A stretch of DNA of 12,360 bases from Spirochaetaceae bacterium (GTDB lineage Bacteria > Spirochaetota > Spirochaetia > Treponematales > Breznakiellaceae), in contig JAITNO010000096.1 in NCBI GenBank assembly GCA_031290405.1, positions 1 to 12,360 of the forward strand, read 5' to 3'. Shown piece by piece: positions 7,226 through 12,360 of the stretch. The first letter of the stretch is position 1. Each line of letters begins with the position of its first letter. The notes under the pieces were generated by a model. It was not told where the DNA came from and did not search any database. It saw only the letters and a program-made list of their open reading frames with translations. The translations under genes and the position numbers were made by a program.

Positions 7226-7254
7226 TTGACGCAAAGAAGAGCCTGTGTTATCGT
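7226..7254 (+). promoter_or_regulatory. Promoter for the riboswitch and B12 importer operon
   Basis: TTGACG at 7226-7231 and TATCGT at 7249-7254 are separated by 17 bases, with TGT directly ahead of the -10 box (extended -10). The expected start near 7261 falls just before the first conserved stretch of the cobalamin aptamer, so position and strength agree. Confidence 0.55.
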
Positions 7255-7261
7255 TCTTGCA

Positions 7262-7450
7262 GCAACAGGCATAGGGATCCGGAATGCGGTGCGATTCCGC
7301 AGCGGTCCCGCCACCGTAACCGGGGATGAAAGCGGCAGGGTGAGTTTGCGCACAGGCAAACCCCGAACACGCCATTGTGGGAATGTTCCACGAGAAGGCG
7401 CCGCACGTAAGACGATCCGGAAGCCGGGAGACGATCCTCGTGCCCACACC
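7262..7450 (+). ncRNA. Cobalamin (B12) riboswitch aptamer
   Basis: The conserved segments occur in order: TAGGGATCC (7272-7280), a stem GGAAT/ATTCC (7281-7298), GCGGTCCCGCCACCGTAA (7302-7319), CGGGGATGAAAGC (7321-7333), GCCATTGTGGGAATG (7371-7385) and the B12 box AAGCCGGGAGAC (7421-7432). GGCAT at 7268-7272 can pair with GTGCC at 7440-7444 to close the outer stem. Such aptamers bind adenosyl- or methylcobalamin and usually switch off transport or synthesis genes when B12 is plentiful. Here it lies in the leader of a BtuF/C/D-type importer. The exact ends and the subclass are not settled by eye. Confidence 0.95.
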
Positions 7451-7498
7451 TGAAACCTCGGACGAAGGAGTGGGTGAAGGTCAGCAGTCGCCGCACAC

Positions 7499-7524
7499 CG
7501 GCGCGCGCGCCGTTCTTCATTCAA
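7499..7524 (+). terminator. GC-only palindrome with T-rich tail, candidate terminator
   Basis: A perfect 14-base palindrome CGGCGCGCGCGCCG (7499-7512) is followed by TTCTTCATTC. It lies about 50 bases after the aptamer, where a riboswitch expression platform would be. It could be an intrinsic terminator controlled by the aptamer. The tail has interrupted T residues and the perfect stem is only about five pairs, so the call is tentative. Confidence 0.3.
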
Positions 7525-7545
7525 GCTATCCTTAAAACACAGCTC

Positions 7546-7603
7546 CTTTGTCCGTGCGGCGCGTGGACGGCAACGCCGCAGTCGGCGCAACGAAGGGACA
7601 AAG
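7546..7603 (+). repeat. Nested inverted repeat in the importer leader
   Basis: Outer arms CTTTGTCC (7546-7553) and GGACAAAG (7596-7603) are perfect complements. Inside them TGCGGCG (7555-7561) and CGCCGCA (7574-7580) are also perfect complements. One transcript could fold into a long stem with an internal hairpin and a 15-base bulge on one side. It lies between the aptamer and the tandem palindromes. It could be part of the expression platform or an independent regulatory structure. No T tract follows, so it is not an intrinsic terminator. Confidence 0.5.
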
Positions 7604-7690
7604 AACAAAGGGAGAGAGGGCGATGTTTATGCGGATAAGAGTGATGGTTTTGCCCAGGAGGCTGATCCTTATGCTGATGGAACCAACGTA

Positions 7691-7809
7691 TTCGCCATGG
7701 CGAACGGGTTATTCGCTATGGCGAACGGGTCATTCGCCATGGCGAACAGGTCATTCGCCATGGCGAACGGGTCATCCGCTATGGCGGATAGGTCATCCGC
7801 TATGGCGGA
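7691..7809. repeat. Six tandem 21-nt units, each a 14-nt palindrome
   Basis: Units begin at 7691, 7712, 7733, 7754, 7775 and 7796. Units 1, 3 and 4 carry the perfect palindrome TTCGCCATGGCGAA. Unit 2 has CTATGG at the centre. Units 5 and 6 read TCCGCTATGGCGGA, so position 2 and its partner position 13 have changed together and the arms still pair. The 7-base linkers are variants of CGGGTCA. A pair of CGATCG palindromes at 7810-7815 and 7831-7836 keeps the 21-base step just beyond the array. The array lies between the B12 riboswitch and the importer genes. It could be a row of protein sites on one face of the helix (21 bp is two turns) or a row of RNA hairpins. It is not a CRISPR. Confidence 0.95.
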
Positions 7810-7842
7810 CGATCGGTCCCGAGCAGAGAACGATCGTGCATC

Positions 7843-7863
7843 GTAAGCGGCAAAGCCGCTTAC
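7843..7863 (+). promoter_or_regulatory. Strong 9-bp hairpin ahead of the binding-protein gene
   Basis: GTAAGCGGC at 7843-7851 and GCCGCTTAC at 7855-7863 are perfect complements across an AAA loop. The hairpin ends 46 bases before the ATG at 7910 and 35 bases before the AAGGAG ribosome site. No T tract follows, so it is unlikely to terminate transcription by itself. It may stabilise the mRNA 5' of the coding region or take part in alternative folding with the array. Confidence 0.5.
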
Positions 7864-7909
7864 AACCCGCCGTTCAGGGTAAGATCGGGAGAAACAACAA
7901 GGAGTCTCT

Positions 7910-9130
7910 ATGAAAACATTCCGTGCAAGCGTCAACTCGCGGGGCGCATCGCCCCGCAGCCGTATCCGCCGTCGCCTTTGTCTCTTCGCGCGTCTCGCGC
8001 TCATCCTTCTGTCCGCGTGCGCAAAAAGCAAACCCGTGGACGCGCCCCGCGCCTATGAAGGAACGCTCGCCGTTAAGAACGCAAAGCTCTTCGGCATCGA
8101 GTACCTGGCCGATGGCGTCAAACTCGTGCGGGACGGCGAGGGAAACGAGCTGCTCCTGGCGCCGCGCGGCGCCTCCGTCCCCGCCGCCTACCGCGGCAAG
8201 CGCGTGGTTCGCACCCCCATAGAGCGGGCGTTCTTCATGTCGACGACCTACATCGGACTGCTCCTCACGCTGGAAAACGATTGGGTCCTCGACAGCGTGG
8301 CGGCGGTCATCACCGAAGAGGGCGACTGGACGATCCCCGCGATCGTCGAACGCTTCAAGCGGGGGCGGATCCGCCACATCCCGTGGAATATGCGGACGGG
8401 CGTGGACATCGAAGCCCTCGCCGCCTTGCGGCCCGACATGGTGTTCTCCAGCGCCGGATACGAGAGCGGCGCAAAGCTCTTCCCCAAGCTCGACGAGCTG
8501 GGCATCGACTGCATGGAGGTCTCCGAATACCTCGAAGAATCCAACATCGCCGGCATGGAATGGCTCAAGTTCTTCGCCGCCTTCTATAACCTTGACGAAC
8601 AGGCAGACGCCGTCTATGAAAAGAAATGCGCGCGCCTCCTGGAACTGGCAGGCCTGGCCGCCGAAATACCCGAAGACGAGCGGCCCCTGGTCGCCCTGGG
8701 CCATGTCTTTAGGGGCAACGTCTACGTTCAGGGTGGAGGGTCGACGGCCGTGCAGGAGCTGGAACGGGCCGGGTGCCGGTATTTCCTTAAGGACTTGAAG
8801 GGAAACGTCAACGTGCAAATCAATATGGAAGAGTTTTTTAACAAGGCGAAGGACGCCGACGTCCTTATCTATACCGCGATGAACTCTTTTTTGCCGGACA
8901 AAAGGGCCCTTGCGGAGGACATCCCCCTTATAGCCGAATTCAAGGCGTTTAAGAATGACGCGATCTATGTGCCGTCAAAAGGGTATTACATGAACAACGG
9001 CGCCCTCGACGTAAAGTTCGAGGACGTCTTTTCGATGTTCCACCCGGGCCTGCTTCCCGACAGGGAGCTTACCTTTTACACGGCGCTGCCCGACGACGCC
9101 TCTGGCGGCGCCCGCGCCGGGGGAGGCTGA
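7910..9130 (+). CDS. btuF: Corrinoid-type ABC importer binding lipoprotein (BtuF-like)
   Basis: The 406-residue product has an Arg-rich N-terminus, a hydrophobic run (23-34) and the lipobox LSAC with lipidated Cys37, so it is a membrane-anchored periplasmic lipoprotein. Residues 100-385 follow the Peripla_BP_2 (type III binding protein) pattern: RVVRTPIERAFFMSTTY, the early strand-loop ALRPDMVFSSAGYE (171-184), the inter-lobe helix region YLEESNIAGMEWLKFFAAFY (207-226) and the second lobe around DADVLIYTAMNSF (315-327). This family captures B12, haem or ferric siderophores. The riboswitch upstream favours a corrinoid. AAGGAG at 7899-7904 is 5 bases ahead of ATG 7910 and fixes the start, though the 22 residues before the hydrophobic stretch are long for a lipoprotein signal. 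The permease starts 2 bases after the stop. Confidence 0.85.
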   Translation: MKTFRASVNSRGASPRSRIRRRLCLFARLALILLSACAKSKPVDAPRAYEGTLAVKNAKLFGIEYLADGVKLVRDGEGNELLLAPRGASVPAAYRGKRVVRTPIERAFFMSTTYIGLLLTLENDWVLDSVAAVITEEGDWTIPAIVERFKRGRIRHIPWNMRTGVDIEALAALRPDMVFSSAGYESGAKLFPKLDELGIDCMEVSEYLEESNIAGMEWLKFFAAFYNLDEQADAVYEKKCARLLELAGLAAEIPEDERPLVALGHVFRGNVYVQGGGSTAVQELERAGCRYFLKDLKGNVNVQINMEEFFNKAKDADVLIYTAMNSFLPDKRALAEDIPLIAEFKAFKNDAIYVPSKGYYMNNGALDVKFEDVFSMFHPGLLPDRELTFYTALPDDASGGARAGGG

Positions 9131-9132
9131 GC

Positions 9133-10143
9133 ATGAAGACTATGACCCGCACGCCCCTTTGGTTCGCCGTCCTCGCCGCCGCCCTCGCCGCCGTCTTCTT
9201 CCTTAACATAGGATTCGGCTCCACGAGCATGAGCTTCGGCGAAGTCGCTCGCGCCGTCTTGAGCTTAGGCGGCGAGGGCGAGTCAGGCTACCTTATCGTC
9301 CAGATGATACGCCTCCCCCGCGCGCTGGCCTCCATCGCAGGCGGAGCGGCTATCGCCATCGCCGGCTTCCTCCTCCAGACCTTCTTTAACAATCCCATCG
9401 TCGAGCCCTACGTCTTGGGCGTCTCCTCAGGCTCCATGCTCTTCGTCGGCATGGTCGTGATGGGCGGCTACACCTTCGGCCTCAAACGCATCTCGCCGCT
9501 CTTCTCGTTCATCGGCGCCTTCGCCGGAGCCATGCTCGTCATGGCCGTCGTCCTCTTCGCCGCCCGCCGCGTAAAGAGCATCGTCACCCTGCTGATCATC
9601 GGCCTGATGGCCGGCTACCTCTGCGGCGCCCTTACCAGCATCTTAAGCGCCTTCGCCGACAAAGAACAGATCGCCCGCTTCTCGCTCTGGTCGATGGGCA
9701 GCTTCTCGGGCTTTACCTGGCAGCAAGTCCGCATCCTCTACGCCATTACGCTGCCGACGCTCTTCTGCGCCTTCCTCCTGGCAAAGCCGCTTAACGCCCT
9801 GGCAATGGGCGCCCTCTACGCGGAGAGCATGGGCGTCAACACAAAACTCATGCGAATCGGTCTGATACTGATCTCCAGCATCCTCACCGCCGCCACAACC
9901 GCCTTCGCCGGCCCCATCTCGTTCATCGGCCTCTCCGTCCCCCACATCTGCCGCATACTCCTGGGAACCTCCAACAGCCGCATCCTCCTCCCGGCCGTCG
10001 TCTTAGGCGGCGCCTGCATGGCAGGCCTCTGCGACTTCATCGCCCGCACCATCATGGCCCCCGTCGAAATCCCCCTAGGCGCCGTGACGGCCCTTGTCGG
10101 CGCGCCCATCGTCGTCCGCCTCTTAACGCGGAGGGAAGCATGA
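9133..10143 (+). CDS. btuC: FecCD/BtuC-family ABC importer permease
   Basis: The 336-residue inner-membrane protein has many hydrophobic helices, consistent with the ten-helix BtuC fold. Family signatures are clear: RLPRALASIAGGAAIAIAGF (60-79) with LLQTFFNNPIVEPYVLGVSS after it, the coupling-helix region LYAESMGVNTKLMR (228-241) that docks on the ATPase, GPISFIGLSVPHICRILLG (260-278), and EIPLGAVTALVGAPIVVRLL (312-331). A dimer of this protein would form the translocation path for the ligand delivered by the binding lipoprotein. GGGAGG at 9121-9126 is the ribosome site. The stop overlaps the ATPase start as ATGA. Substrate cannot be read from the permease itself. B12 is inferred from the riboswitch. 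Confidence 0.9.
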   Translation: MKTMTRTPLWFAVLAAALAAVFFLNIGFGSTSMSFGEVARAVLSLGGEGESGYLIVQMIRLPRALASIAGGAAIAIAGFLLQTFFNNPIVEPYVLGVSSGSMLFVGMVVMGGYTFGLKRISPLFSFIGAFAGAMLVMAVVLFAARRVKSIVTLLIIGLMAGYLCGALTSILSAFADKEQIARFSLWSMGSFSGFTWQQVRILYAITLPTLFCAFLLAKPLNALAMGALYAESMGVNTKLMRIGLILISSILTAATTAFAGPISFIGLSVPHICRILLGTSNSRILLPAVVLGGACMAGLCDFIARTIMAPVEIPLGAVTALVGAPIVVRLLTRREA

Positions 10144-11351
10144 AGGCCGTCTTAAGCGCGCACGATCTCTGCGCCGGCTACGACGGCAAAACCGTCGTGC
10201 GGAACCTCAACCTCGAGGTCTTTCCCGGCCACGTCATCTGCCTGATAGGACCCAACGGCGCCGGGAAGACCACCATACTCCGCACCTTGTCCGGCCTCCT
10301 CACCCCCGTGTCAGGCGACGTAAGGCTGAACGGAGAAACCATCAATGCCGTCAAAGCAGCGCACAAAGCCAAAGAAATCGCCGTCGTCCTTACCGAGAAG
10401 ACCGGCATCTCCCAGACCAGCGCCTTCGACCTTGCCGCCATGGGGCGCACCCCCCACACCGGCTTCTTCGGCACACTCTCTTGCCGCGACCGCCGCATCG
10501 TGCACGAAGCCCTCGGCCTCGTCGGCGCCGAAAGCCTCTCCGAGCGGAGCTTCTCCAGCCTGAGCGACGGCGAAAAGCAAAAAGTGATGATAGCCCGCGC
10601 CCTTAGCCAGGAACCGCGCGTCATCATCCTCGACGAACCCACCAGCCACCTTGACATAAAACACAAGGTCGAAGTCGTCCGCATCCTAAGCCGGCTTGCA
10701 CAAGAAAAAGGCATGGCCGTCGTCCTCTCCCTCCACGACATCGACATCGCCCTTAAATGCTGCCAGACCCTCCTCCTCGTCAAAGACAGAAACATCGCCG
10801 CCTGCGGCAGCCCCGAGACCATCATCCATGAAAACACCATCGAAAACCTCTATGGACTTTCCGGCGCAACCTACGACCACACACTCGGCAGCCTCGAACT
10901 CCGCGCCGACGCCCCGTCCACGCCCAGCGACGCCGCCCTCTACGTCGCCGCAGGAGGCGGAACCGGCATCCCCGTCTACCGCCTCCTATCCCGCGCCGGC
11001 TTTCACCTCGCCACCGGCATCCTCCACCGGAACGACATAGACCACCGCGTCGCCAGAGCCATGAAACTCACCATCGTCGACGCCGGCAGCTTCGAGCCCA
11101 TCGGCGGCGCCGCCGTCCGGGCCGCCCAAACGCTGATGAACAGCGCACGCCACATCATCGACGCGGGCTTCCCCACAGGCCCCCACAACAGAGAGAACAT
11201 CCGATTGCTCCAAGACGCCGCCGCCGCAGGACGGCGCATCCACAGCCTCCGCCCCCCCGCAGAGACAGAGGCCCTCTACGGCGCCGACTCAGGAGCCGTC
11301 GCCGCGCTCAGCCTTCACAACCTGCAAGAAGCGGTAAGCCGTGAACGGTAG
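10140..11351 (+). CDS. btuD: BtuD-like ABC importer ATPase with C-terminal extension
   Basis: Residues 1-255 form a complete ABC ATPase: Walker A GPNGAGKTT (37-45), signature LSDGEKQKV (141-149), Walker B VIILDEP (161-167), D-loop SHLD (169-172) and switch His199. The usual Q-loop glutamine region reads VVLTEKTG, without Gln at the expected place. Such departures occur in this subfamily. Residues ~258-403 are an extra domain beginning ALYVAAGGGTGIPVYRLL, a glycine-rich Rossmann-like start, followed by LATGILHRNDIDHRVAR and a helical end. From memory, long BtuD proteins of about 400 residues with a comparable tail occur in haloarchaea. GGAGGG at 10130-10135 precedes ATG 10140. It is the last gene of the importer operon. 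The ATPase role is certain, the tail's role unknown. Confidence 0.92.
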   Translation: MKAVLSAHDLCAGYDGKTVVRNLNLEVFPGHVICLIGPNGAGKTTILRTLSGLLTPVSGDVRLNGETINAVKAAHKAKEIAVVLTEKTGISQTSAFDLAAMGRTPHTGFFGTLSCRDRRIVHEALGLVGAESLSERSFSSLSDGEKQKVMIARALSQEPRVIILDEPTSHLDIKHKVEVVRILSRLAQEKGMAVVLSLHDIDIALKCCQTLLLVKDRNIAACGSPETIIHENTIENLYGLSGATYDHTLGSLELRADAPSTPSDAALYVAAGGGTGIPVYRLLSRAGFHLATGILHRNDIDHRVARAMKLTIVDAGSFEPIGGAAVRAAQTLMNSARHIIDAGFPTGPHNRENIRLLQDAAAAGRRIHSLRPPAETEALYGADSGAVAALSLHNLQEAVSRER

Positions 11352-11406
11352 AGGGGGCGCGTTCCCCTGTCTGGCGGCTCCTCCTGCCCTGTCCTCAAGC
11401 CCCCTC
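11351..11406. repeat. Inverted repeat between convergent genes
   Basis: GAGGGGGC (11351-11358) and GCCCCCTC (11399-11406) are perfect 8-base complements flanking a 40-base GC-rich loop. They span the whole gap between the converging ATPase and glycosyltransferase genes. The position suits a bidirectional terminator, but neither strand has a T tract after the stem, so it could also be a chance product of C-rich DNA. Confidence 0.3.
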
Positions 11407-11408
11407 CC

Positions 11409-12308
11409 TTATGTGCCGGTTTTCTTGCTTTTAATAAATTTTAAGTTCAATTTACTATATATTGTTTTTGGCATTATTTTTTTTAGCATTATTATAATGC
11501 ATCGTTTGAAACAATAATTAAAATCATACATACGTTTTTCATTTATTTTGTTAAGTTGTTCATTTATTGTTACTATTTTGTTAATTTGCTCTTCTCTATC
11601 TCTATCTTTGATCCTTATATTGTCAATGCTTTTTTCAAGAATATCATTCATTATTTGCCCGTCTGCAACTGTTTCAACCGTATAATTTCTTCCAATATCA
11701 AACCATATTCCTGCATTTTGTCCGGCATATCCTATGTGCTGGACTAGACTTTTATTCACACAATATATGCGAACTCCATTATTTGTAAAAAATTCTGACC
11801 ATTGCCAGTCAAACCCTTTTACTTTGTGTATCGAATTAAAATATATTAAAACTTCAACTAGTCGACTGCGTTGGAAAAATACACCGGCAGCCCCTACTGT
11901 ATTTTTTAGGCATAATGCATCATCGACTATTTTATAATGGTTATGTGAATTCGCGTTAAAAAGCGATAACACTCCGTCTGTTTTTTCTATTAAGTCAATG
12001 GCGGTGTTAAGCCATTGATTATTAAAAATAAGATCAGAGTCAGCGTTAAAGAAATAATCATCGCCGGTTGATACAAAATCAGCATACATCTGATACATAT
12101 TTTTATCTGCTCTAAAGTTAATAGGATTTATTTTTATTGATTTTGCTGTTGGAAATAATTTACTCAAAAAATCTTTGCCATATTCCGTGCTGCAATCGTC
12201 ATAAATTCTTATATTATGCGGAATGTTTAAATCAGATTTATATAATGATTTAGCCATTATTTCCAATATGTCTTTTCGATTATACGTTTGAATTCCTATT
12301 GTTACCAT
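11409..12308 (-). CDS. Family 2 glycosyltransferase, AT-rich
   Basis: The 299-residue product is a GT-A-fold glycosyltransferase that would add a sugar from a nucleotide donor to a surface glycan. The N-terminus MVTIGIQTYNRKDILEIMAK is the standard first strand and loop. IRIYDDCSTEYG (33-44) holds the nucleotide-binding Asp pair. NADSDLIF (88-95) is the metal-binding DxD region. GFDWQWSEFF (165-174) and VQHIGYAG (189-196) match the acceptor-side motifs. Residues 233-260 look like a coiled coil and 268-280 are hydrophobic and basic, suggesting membrane association. Reading right to left, AGGAGA at 12322-12317 lies 8 bases ahead of ATG 12308. A GTG one codon earlier is the alternative. The gene is far more AT-rich than everything to its left and converges on the importer operon. 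DNA beyond its start is GC-richer again, so it may belong to a glycan cluster continuing outside the window. Confidence 0.88.
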   Translation of the reverse strand: MVTIGIQTYNRKDILEIMAKSLYKSDLNIPHNIRIYDDCSTEYGKDFLSKLFPTAKSIKINPINFRADKNMYQMYADFVSTGDDYFFNADSDLIFNNQWLNTAIDLIEKTDGVLSLFNANSHNHYKIVDDALCLKNTVGAAGVFFQRSRLVEVLIYFNSIHKVKGFDWQWSEFFTNNGVRIYCVNKSLVQHIGYAGQNAGIWFDIGRNYTVETVADGQIMNDILEKSIDNIRIKDRDREEQINKIVTINEQLNKINEKRMYDFNYCFKRCIIIMLKKIMPKTIYSKLNLKFIKSKKTGT

Positions 12309-12360
12309 CACACAACTCTCCTGTTGCGCTAGCCGTCAGACGGATGCGGACGGGCTTATT

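Larger units (their letters stand above)
7623..7913 (+). other. Possible leader ORF reading through the repeat array
   Basis: An open frame from ATG 7623, with GGGAG at 7609-7613, would encode 96 residues. It starts MFMRIRVMVLPRRLILMLME and then runs through the 21-nt array as a heptad of the form HSPWRTG. It stops with TGA at 7911-7913, so its end overlaps the next ATG as ATGA, the form seen in translationally coupled genes. Against it, 21 is a multiple of three, so the array stays open in several frames on both strands. The product looks like no protein I know. I treat it as a candidate regulatory or chance ORF, not as an established gene. Confidence 0.2.

Noticed and set aside
7691..7809. 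CRISPR array
   Set aside because: Units are 21 bases with a 7-base, nearly constant linker. There are no unique spacers and no cas genes.
7874..8818. Long minus-strand ORF opposite the binding-protein gene
   Set aside because: It is a frame mirror of a GC-rich gene with clear family motifs and has no recognisable protein pattern of its own. The same holds for the long antisense frames at 52-894, 6106-6579 and 10178-10840.

Overview
The window looks like chromosomal DNA of a GC-rich Gram-negative (diderm) bacterium. It encodes a LolA-like periplasmic carrier, two lipoproteins with lipoboxes and an envelope glycosyltransferase. The gene set and compact head-to-tail layout (LolA-like, RodZ-like, RimO, DUF3298 lipoprotein, Sfp-type PPTase, RNB nuclease, then a B12-type ABC importer) remind me most of Treponema-type spirochaetes. 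That placement rests on recollection of gene neighbourhoods, not on a search, and is only moderately secure. Most genes are visibly GC-rich (one sampled 60-base line in the permease is 63% G+C). The last gene is AT-rich (sampled lines 23-33%).

Layout. 1-165: intergenic DNA with a 35-nt-period direct repeat and a good sigma-70-like promoter. 166-3284: a tight plus-strand group of a LolA-like protein, a RodZ-like HTH membrane protein and RimO. 3285-4903: an intergenic promoter placed right at the start codon of a DUF3298 lipoprotein, whose 3' end overlaps a phosphopantetheinyl transferase. 4891-6723: an RNase II/R-family nuclease with its own promoter inside the end of the PPTase gene. 6780-7199: an orphan protein of unknown function, possibly read from a leaderless transcript.

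7200-7909 is a 710-base non-genic stretch and the most interesting part of the window. It holds a promoter, a canonical cobalamin riboswitch, a GC-rich palindrome, a nested inverted repeat, and an array of six 21-nt units. Each unit carries the palindrome TTCGCCATGGCGAA or a variant changed on both arms. A strong 9-bp hairpin follows just before the next start codon.

7910-11351 is a three-gene importer: a lipoprotein binding protein, a FecCD/BtuC permease and an ATPase with a C-terminal extension of about 145 residues. The genes are spaced by a few bases or overlap as ATGA. The riboswitch makes cobalamin or another corrinoid the probable substrate. The riboswitch, and possibly the repeat array, should control all three genes.

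11409-12308: a minus-strand, AT-rich family 2 glycosyltransferase converging on the transporter. It is probably the edge of a surface-polysaccharide cluster acquired by transfer.
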